From Hygrocybe punicea (Eukaryota; Basidiomycota; Agaricomycetes; Agaricales; Hygrophoraceae), in assembly GCA_963556145.1 (NCBI GenBank), contig OY744466.1, positions 1,860,001 to 1,924,000 of the forward strand: a stretch of DNA of 64,000 nt, read 5' to 3'. Both the position numbers and the translations under genes were made by a program. The notes beneath the pieces are model-generated. The model saw only the letters and a list, made by a program, of their open reading frames with translations, did not search any database and was not told the DNA's origin. Below, one piece after another: positions 57,714-64,000 of this stretch (position 1 is the first letter of the stretch; each line of letters opens with the position of its first letter).

Positions 57714-59383
57714 TGTTACATTTCCATTTCCAACTCCGCTTCCGACCCCGATGCCCATTCCAATACCTACCATGACGATTCTACACTGCCACCTTCCTTT
57801 TTTATTTCATTTTGTCCTTTGTCTTTGTTTCGATGTCATTGTTTCTTCATTCGGACATCCTTGTACTTTCTTGTTCTTGTTCTCTTTTTGTCCCACCTTC
57901 TAGAACAATCCAGACCGACCATGGACATATCCACGTGACCTCGTTGTACCCGAATAGTCTCCTTGCCGACGGATGTCACCGACATTGTCTTTTCCCTTCG
58001 ATATCTTGTTTACGCTATCCCACGACAAACCGATCACAATGGCTGTACTCCCGAAACAGCTCATTACCGTAATTATCATTGGCAGCATCGCCATCACTTT
58101 CCTGATCGGTTTCTACCTTGTTATGATCTATCTTTGGCATCGGCACCGAAACCCTTCCGCCATTGATACTTCTGACTTCCACCTCGACAATATATCGACA
58201 CGTAATTGACAATTGCCATTCCCGGATATTTGGTTTCCATATTCATATCCTGTGCCCACCATTATCCTCCCTGACGATCCGACGACATTCCTCACCTGCA
58301 TGCGAACTCTGGACAATCCCCGATCACAAGACATTTCACTGTTCTCTCTAATCCGACCATCGCCGGAGCATACTCTTTTAGACTTCGACCACAGACCATA
58401 CGACTTCCCAAACAGTGAACCAACCCCCATCGCATATTGTTCGCACGACACCGCTTCAATGCAGTACCCGACGACTTGTTCCCACAGCTTGTCACTCGTG
58501 CCATGACTCGACACCTGGACCCACGTTCATTTATCCTTTTCCATCATGATCTCGATACCTCCCACACTCGTTTACAATGATACCCTTTCTTGGACGAATA
58601 CCGACATCAAGTGGACCTTCTTGTTCCACAAACAGGACAAGACATCGCTCCTCGATACGTCATCAACACAGACATCGTCATCCGGTACAGCTTGTGCTGT
58701 TCACATGTCTGACCTCGACTAGCCCACCGTCCTAGTTGGTTTTCCTTCCACACATTCCTTTGTTTTCTTTCATGCAAACCTTGCCACTACATCCACACCA
58801 CCTCAAGACATTCTCATCACCAATCCCACACTGGATGATACCCATCTTCGACCCGACCGTGCAATGCACTTGCTAGATTGCACACTTGCTTGTTACAGCA
58901 AGTGTAGACCCCGAATAGGCAATTCTGCACATCACATGATCCGATGACAAATCATCCGAGTCATCTGGACCTCACCTCTCCCTCAATGACACCCGGGCCT
59001 CCAGTTGGATCGCGAGAACATCGACATGAGGACGCCTCATGTACGCCTCATGGTGAACACATGGTAGAGTTGGACATGTTGTGGCTTCATGGTTGTATTC
59101 CTATTTACCTCCCCTCAAGACCAGCCACTATATGTACTGTTCTTGTTGTTGGTTCGGACTTTTTCTTCTTTTCCTTTCCTTACGTTTAGTCTGGTTCTTG
59201 GGGCAGACTCATCTTGTTTTGGGTAACCCCCACGGCTCGCAATGACATTAGACCTTGACCCCCCCTCTTAGCAGTGTTGTCTTAGCTGTAAGCAACAATG
59301 AAAGCTGCTGTTCTCCCCTCTGGAAGCCAATCCCCTGTTAAGTTGATTGTTGCCGGAGCCCGCTGCAGAAGCGATCCGTAACA
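57714..59383 (+). mobile_element. Solo LTR of the LARD-like family
   Basis: 1,670 bp, in the opposite orientation to and diverged from the LTRs at 43007 and 47675. It is bounded by TGTTAC and CGTAACA and flanked by the perfect duplication TAATG (57709-57713, 59384-59388). The paired LTR and interior have been lost by recombination. The membrane-peptide frame (57973-58209 region, ATG at about 58036) is kept. Its TATA region is changed (TATATG). Confidence 0.9.
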
Positions 59384-59388
59384 TAATG

Positions 59389-59619
59389 TCTTCCACAGAT
59401 GAGGGAGCAACATTCTTACATGAGAGCTTGATGTCAGCATCCATTGGAGTGGAGATGGGGTGGGCATTTGTAAGTCCAAATTGAGCAACAACATGGTCGA
59501 TGAGCGTGGTCTGAGAGAGAGCAATAGTGTGGTCCTTCCTGTTCCACATAATGGCAATGCCCATACAGAATTTTGCTTTGCCAAGGTCAGAGATCTTCCA
59601 TTTTTTACGTAGCTGTAAC
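59389..59619 (-). pseudogene. Copia RT middle fragment
   Basis: The minus strand encodes RKKWKISDLGKAKFCMGIAI, then LSQTTLIDHVVAQFGLTNAH and STPMDADIKL, standard copia RT blocks. It is cut by the solo LTR at TAATG on one side and by the foldback on the other. Confidence 0.85.
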
Positions 59620-60427
59620 TTACAGCTCTTTTTGAAGGTCTTGAGACTTTTTGAATTTTTTGGATAGTTTAGAAAAATGTTGACTTAGAAAATTTTTGAG
59701 TGCTGTATTTTATATCTCATGAAATACTGCATGGATTGACATGGTTATAGAGGGAAAGTTGTACTATGTCTTAAGGGCTATCTACTCCTGTAATTGCATT
59801 TAGAAAATATTGAGTGTGTGGTGAGTTGTGGATGAAACAAAAGGCAAACCAGTACTTTGTGACACCTCAAATGATATTGTCAAGTCATGCCATCAAATGA
59901 ACTCCTATGAAGAGGATTGTAGAGAGCAAGTTGTTCATTTTGTCAAGGGCTCGAAGTACATATACCGTGTTTTTCTTTATTCTTTGTTCTTTGTGCCAAT
60001 ATTTATTACTTTTGTAGTCATGATCTCAATGCAGACAAGCATAGTAATGATGTAATATTGGCTCAAAGAAAGGAAAACACGGTATATGTACTTCGAGCCC
60101 TTGACAAAATGAACAACTTGCTCTCTACAATCCTCTTCATAGGAGTTCATTTGATGGCATGACTTGACAATATCATTTGAGGTGTCACAAAGTACTGGTT
60201 TGCCTTTTGTTTCATCCACAACTCACCACACACTCAATATTTTCTAAACGCAATTACAGGAGTAGATAGCCCTTAAGACATAGTACAACTTTCCCTCTAT
60301 AACCATGTCAATCCATGCAGTATTTCATGAGATATAAAATACAGCACTCAAAAATTTTCTAAGTCAACATTTTTCTAAACTATCAAAAAAATTCAAAAAG
60401 TCTCAAGAATTTCAAAAATGGCTGTAA
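59620..60427. repeat. Large foldback (hairpin) element
   Basis: Two arms of about 355 bp are inverted copies, separated by a spacer of about 90 bp centred near 60,023. Because the arms match so well, the same 50-residue frame (MDETKGKPVLCDTSNDIVKS onward) can be read on both strands. The outer ends carry TTACAGC words. It interrupts copia RT between VHVDNFLPVASDKAENKRF and RKKWKISD. Single-stranded, it would form a long stem; it may be a foldback transposon or a non-autonomous TIR element. Confidence 0.85.
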
Positions 60428-61372
60428 ACCGTTTGTTCTCAGCCTTGTCACTTGCAACAGGAAGAAAATTGTCAACATGGACAGCAGCAAAAATAATTTT
60501 ACTGCTTTCCAATCGGATGCAGTATTTGCAAGCGAGCCGAGTGAAGCCTCATCCTAGCATAGCGTCATTCATGGTGCGATTCCATATGCAACCTTGTTTC
60601 AAGCCATAGAGGCCCTTCTGTAATTCCCAGACCCAATCTTCAAAACCAGGCTCCTCCAAACCAGGTGGCTGAACCATTTAACAAGTTTCCCCGGAGGTAA
60701 GAGTCCATTTAGAAATGCTGTTTTGAGGTTGACCTGCTGAATGTCATAGTCCAGTGTGGCCCTGATGTGCAGGAGTACACGAAAAGATTCCATGCGTGCT
60801 GTAGGTGACGTAGTCTTATCATAGTCTTGACCATGAATGGCCTCAAAGCCTCTGCAGACCCACCAGGCTTTGTAGTGGACAATATTGCCAGCCTTGTCCC
60901 GTTTGCACACAAAGATGGGTTTCCCCTTCATGATCTTGTGGCCAGTGGGAACAGCTGGGGGTGGCACAAGCTTGTAAATGCCCATTTCCTTAATGGAGGT
61001 GAATTCTTCATGGAGCACGGAAGACCATTCCTCATACTCAGGTGAATTCAAAGCTTCTTTCAGGGTAGTGGGGTCATTTGGGTATGTAACATTCACAGGA
61101 GCATCTTCCAGAGCTGCGAAGATCTCCTCTAATGCCAGTAGGTCGCTGGAAAGCTCTGGTAGTTGTGCTATGATCTCCTCCTGGGCTTGTTGCCAGAGAC
61201 GATGTTGTTTGCTGATATTCTGTATGCTTTCCTTTGACTCAGTGACTGTGTGTTGTAGAGACTCAATGTCCCTCTGAGTCCGTATCGTCGATATATCACG
61301 AATCGGGACAAACCCGATGCCTCCAAATGACTCCCATTCCAACCCGACATAACCCAACATGATGTGACCCAA
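60428..61372 (-). pseudogene. Copia RT N-terminal fragment
   Basis: The minus strand encodes LKEALNSPEYEEWSSVLHEE, FTSIKEMGIYKLVPPPAVPT, KPIFVCKRDKAGNIVHYKAW and YDIQQVNLKTAFLNGLL, then after a frame break HVDNFLPVASDK. The usual VDVKTAFL and VHVDD motifs are altered to VNLKTAFL and VHVDN, which loses the second catalytic Asp. Confidence 0.88.
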
Positions 61373-61502
61373 TGTGACCTGGTGTGACCCAACGTATGCC
61401 GCTTTGTCATGGCTGCTTTTGGACCAAATCTGGCAGCCTCATAAGCCCTGGAGTTTCAATTCTAGAAGATGGATCTCATCGGACTTGATTCCTGACTTCG
61501 GA

Positions 61503-61746
61503 TGTTGGGAATAGTGGCTGAATAGTTGCAGAAAGGATTAGTAATCCATATCACGTGACCCCAGAACTCAAACCCACCTATCCGATGAATAATGCTGAAG
61601 CGCAGCATGTATTCTACTCACCACAAGAAACTTCTAGTAGATTTAGCTAGTAGTATAAAAGCCCTCTCAGAGAGAGGCAAATATAATTAATTCCACATAA
61701 AATATCTTAGCAGTCAACAACCACTGCAACTATATATTCCAATAGG
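61503..61746 (+). repeat. 5' LTR of the truncated copia element
   Basis: It starts TGTTGGGAATAG and ends near ATATTCCAATA, roughly inverted ends. A TATAAAAGC box lies near 61655, a plausible promoter. GGTTATGAGCCC just after the end is likely the primer site. The right boundary is uncertain by a few bases. Confidence 0.6.
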
Positions 61747-61827
61747 TTATGAGCCCTGAACGGCTTTAATGGAAACATGATCACGCACCTCCGAACATCG
61801 CACTACCACCTTGTATACTAGCTGACT

Positions 61828-63140
61828 ATGACAGATGAAGTCACGCACACATCGGGATCATACCGGATTGAGTTATTGAAGGGAAACAATTGGATGCCAT
61901 GGAAGAGACGGATGTTAGCTGTGCTTTGGGATCTTGGGTTAGAGACGTACATCGATGCAGAATCAAAGGCCCCTGTCCCAGCAGACGCATCCCGTCCAAC
62001 ATCAGAGGAATCGAGGCGATGAATAAATGGCGTGGCGGAGACACCAAGATGAGGACACAGATTGAGCTCACAATTGGCGATGCAGAAATGATACATATCA
62101 TTGGCACACACATGGTGAGTGAGATGTGGAAGCAGCTAACCTTGGTAAAGGAATCCAGGGGGAAGCTTGGAATATTAGCGACATGATGTGCACTGTACCG
62201 GTCGATTGCCAAATAAGGATTCGACCTAATTGAGCACATATTGAAGCTCCGGAAACTGCAGGAGGAACTCCACTTGATGGGAAGCCTCGTTTCCGACAAA
62301 GACTTTGCAATGATACTTGCATCCTCCTTACCGGAAAGTTGGGACTTGTATACATCAGCGTATTTAGGGTCGAAGAAGGACGGAACATCACTGACATCAC
62401 ACAAGCTAGTCGCGATCCTATTAGAGGAAGACCGCAGGTGCCATGAGCGCAGCGGAGATCCTAACAATGTCGCTATGCACAGGAGGTTCTCCAGAAAGCA
62501 CGACGGAAAGGGTAACGGAAAGCAGAAAGTGGCCAATTCCAAAATGTAATGCTTCAACTGCCACAAAAAGGGACATATGGTGAAGGACTGTTGGTCTAAA
62601 GGTGGCGGAAAGGAAGGGCAAGGGCCGAAAGGGAAAGGAAAGGGCACCGGAAAGGGTGAAAACCAATGGAACCAATGGAATCAAGCTGCGGACAATGTCA
62701 ATAATATGTTACAGGATGTAGCATACGCAGTGAATACAGACAATATTTCAAACTATGATTGGTTACTGGATTCTGGAACGACAAGTCACAGCAATTCCTG
62801 AAACGCATTTATCACATACAAAACTCTGGACAAAGCCACCGTTCAAGGACTGGGAAAGGTAGCTGCTCAAGCTCTTGGTCGCAGAACCATCATCTTACAC
62901 TTCACAGTGGACAGAAAGGATGTACAGCATCAGCTATGAGACATACTACATGTACCAGAGTCACGGAACTCACTACTATTGCTGAGCCAGTTCGATGAAA
63001 GTGGCAGATGGGTTAACTTCCACAACAGAATATGCAGGCTCTATACGAAGGAGAATAAACTTGTCAGAACAGGCCGGAAAGATGGACAACTATACCATTT
63101 GAATGCCCAAGTGCAATCCCGCATGCTGGAGTGGTAGCGA
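61828..63140 (+). pseudogene. Copia gag-protease-pre-integrase remnant
   Basis: Gag starts MTDEVTHTSGSYRIELLKGN with the copia pattern NWMPWKRRMLAVLWDLGLET. Frameshifts occur near 62,020 and 62,190. The next frame carries LILASSLPE-type gag (MILASSLPESWDLYTSAYLG). A stop follows, then the CCHC knuckle CFNCHKKGHMVKDC. The protease motif is WLLDSGTTSH. The pre-integrase block reads RICRLYTKENKLVRTGRKDG. Several in-frame stops make it non-functional. Confidence 0.85.
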
Positions 63141-63452
63141 CCATGGATCACGTGACCTAGTTCCCACGGTTGATCCAGAGAGTAGCACATCTGGATGTAG
63201 TAGATACCCTTATCCTAGTCTTTCCGAGGTACACATCCTCTGAGCACCCTGAGGGTACCCCCGGTACCTCTCCACCTGGTGATGAGAGTGTGGTTTGAAC
63301 CCACGCATACTGCATTTGCTTCATTTTTCACTCTCTAGCCTGCTGGCTCTGACTTGCCATATCTCTCAACTCTAATGTTGGATTACCGAAGGCTTTTTGT
63401 GTTTTGGGGCTCATCTGGGGACCCAGCAGACTGGCTGAGCCTGGTGGACTGA
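63141..63452. other. Junction between copia remnant and next element
   Basis: No gene. The 3' side carries GTGGTTTGAACCCAC (around 63,290-63,306), a small stem-loop resembling a tRNA T-arm/B box, without a matching rest of a tRNA. Confidence 0.4.
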
Positions 63453-64000
63453 GAAGTTGCCTTGGGGAACACTGATTGCGATAAAATCGAGATATTCGCT
63501 GGCAAAATTGCTGACACAGCAAAACAATGGTTCCTTGGGCTTCCGAAACAACTACAAAAACATTGGCCCATAGTTTGGGAACTATTCATCGCTCGGTGGA
63601 TTGATAAACTCAGTCCCAACACCCTGGCAGCCAAAGAGTCCTCGTTACTTCAAAGTCTGGACCCTTTATATTCTGAAACATTTACACTCGACGTCTTATT
63701 CACACAACCAACTTCAGACGACTCAGAATTCCATTTACCAGAAGTACAAGGTATATCAGCTGCTACCACAACAACTACAGCCTTTGGAACAGAGGCACAC
63801 CCCACGAATTCAAACACTATATCGAGGACCACAACTTCTGAGGACAGAGGACAGAGTACAGAGAACAGCGCAAACTTTGAGGACAGGGTACAGAGAACAT
63901 TGGATGCGATAGAGGCAGTTTACCAAAAGAGGACTGAGGAATACGAGGAGCGAGCGCGTCTGAAAATCGCACTAGCATTTGAAGAAGGGCGCAACACTGG
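63453..64000 (+). CDS. Partial gag-like reading frame running off the window
   Basis: Open from just after a TGA (63450-63452) to the window end, about 182 codons without a stop and without a clear start. The N-terminal part reads KIEIFAGKIADTAKQWFLGL, then HWPIVWELFIARWIDKLSPN, which resembles the core of Ty3-type gag (W..L ... W..F). A Ser/Thr-rich linker and a charged helix (AIEAVYQKRTEEYEERARLK) follow. It could be the start of another LTR element. The assignment is tentative. Confidence 0.45.

Larger units (their letters stand above)
55937..61430 (-). mobile_element. Decayed Ty1/copia retrotransposon with several nested insertions
   Basis: Minus-strand copia pol can be followed as RT N-terminal part (61372-60428), RT middle (59619-59389), RT end (57708-57557), RNase H (56758-56233), purine tract (GTGAGGAGGAG) and 3' LTR (56178-55937). 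It is cut by a foldback (59620-60427), a solo LTR (57714-59383) and another insertion (56759-57549). Gag, protease, integrase and the 5' LTR are missing; the 5' side ends near the plus-strand copia LTR at 61503. Confidence 0.85.
61503..63140 (+). mobile_element. Truncated Ty1/copia element
   Basis: The 5' LTR (61503 to about 61746) is followed by gag and the start of pol on the plus strand. The element stops after the pre-integrase region near 63,130; integrase, RT and 3' LTR are absent. It starts where the minus-strand copia remnant ends. Confidence 0.75.

Noticed and set aside
59828..60219. A pair of identical small genes on opposite strands
   Set aside because: Same peptide on both strands is a direct result of the foldback palindrome.
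63288..63306. T-arm/B-box-like GTGGTTTGAACCCAC, possible tRNA or SINE
   Set aside because: No matching A box, anticodon arm or acceptor stem was found upstream. The stem alone is too little evidence.

Overview
The window is nuclear DNA from a filamentous basidiomycete, most likely an Agaricomycete. The evidence is many short (46-110 nt) GT-AG introns and families typical of mushroom-forming fungi: a Plavaka-type transposase, DUF6532-like and DUF6698-like proteins, a Mug135-like coiled-coil protein and a chromodomain Ty3 element. I cannot name a genus. Exon joins were made by eye; where I give exon coordinates, the summed lengths are divisible by three.

Positions 1-24,340 are gene-bearing euchromatin. 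On the minus strand lie a Thr-rich GPI-type surface protein (1749-2296), a mitochondrial BCS1-like AAA ATPase (3062-5270), a secreted GH3 beta-glucosidase with many introns (5964-9635) and a small Ser/Ala-rich secreted protein (10728-11134). Next comes the most unusual locus: two head-to-head copies of a roughly 1,150-1,210-residue protein joining a Cys/His zinc-binding module, a guanylate-binding-protein-like GTPase, a RING-like finger and a patatin phospholipase (13386-17182 minus; 18251-21878 plus). They share a 1.07-kb divergent intergenic region. Just downstream is an intact Tah18/NDOR1-type diflavin reductase gene (21990-24337).

Positions 25,500-35,300 are one gene split by nested transposons. 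A DUF6698-like gene was broken by a non-autonomous hAT-type element (8-bp target duplication, GAACCG-rich inverted ends). That element holds a smaller inverted-repeat element and a full-length Ty3 chromovirus with apparently identical 555-bp LTRs. The Ty3 element shows Tf1/sushi-type self-priming, a candidate -1 gag-pol frameshift and an antisense Zn2Cys6-like gene with its own TATA box.

Positions 35,300-64,000 are a transposon-rich accessory region. They hold a second hAT-type MITE, a DUF6532-like gene whose repeat-coding 5' part was split by a 1.27-kb extremely AT-rich insertion, and a non-autonomous LTR element with 1,642-bp LTRs (43007-49316). After these come an intact Mug135-like gene, a decayed Plavaka transposase and a decayed minus-strand Ty1/copia element. 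The copia element is itself broken by a solo LTR, a large foldback and another insertion. A truncated plus-strand copia element and a gag-like reading frame running off the end complete the window.

The strongest candidate for an undescribed system is the mirrored GTPase-RING-patatin pair. A membrane-associated GTPase fused to a lipid hydrolase and a possible ubiquitin-ligase finger would suit a cell-autonomous defence or allorecognition protein, but that role is inference.
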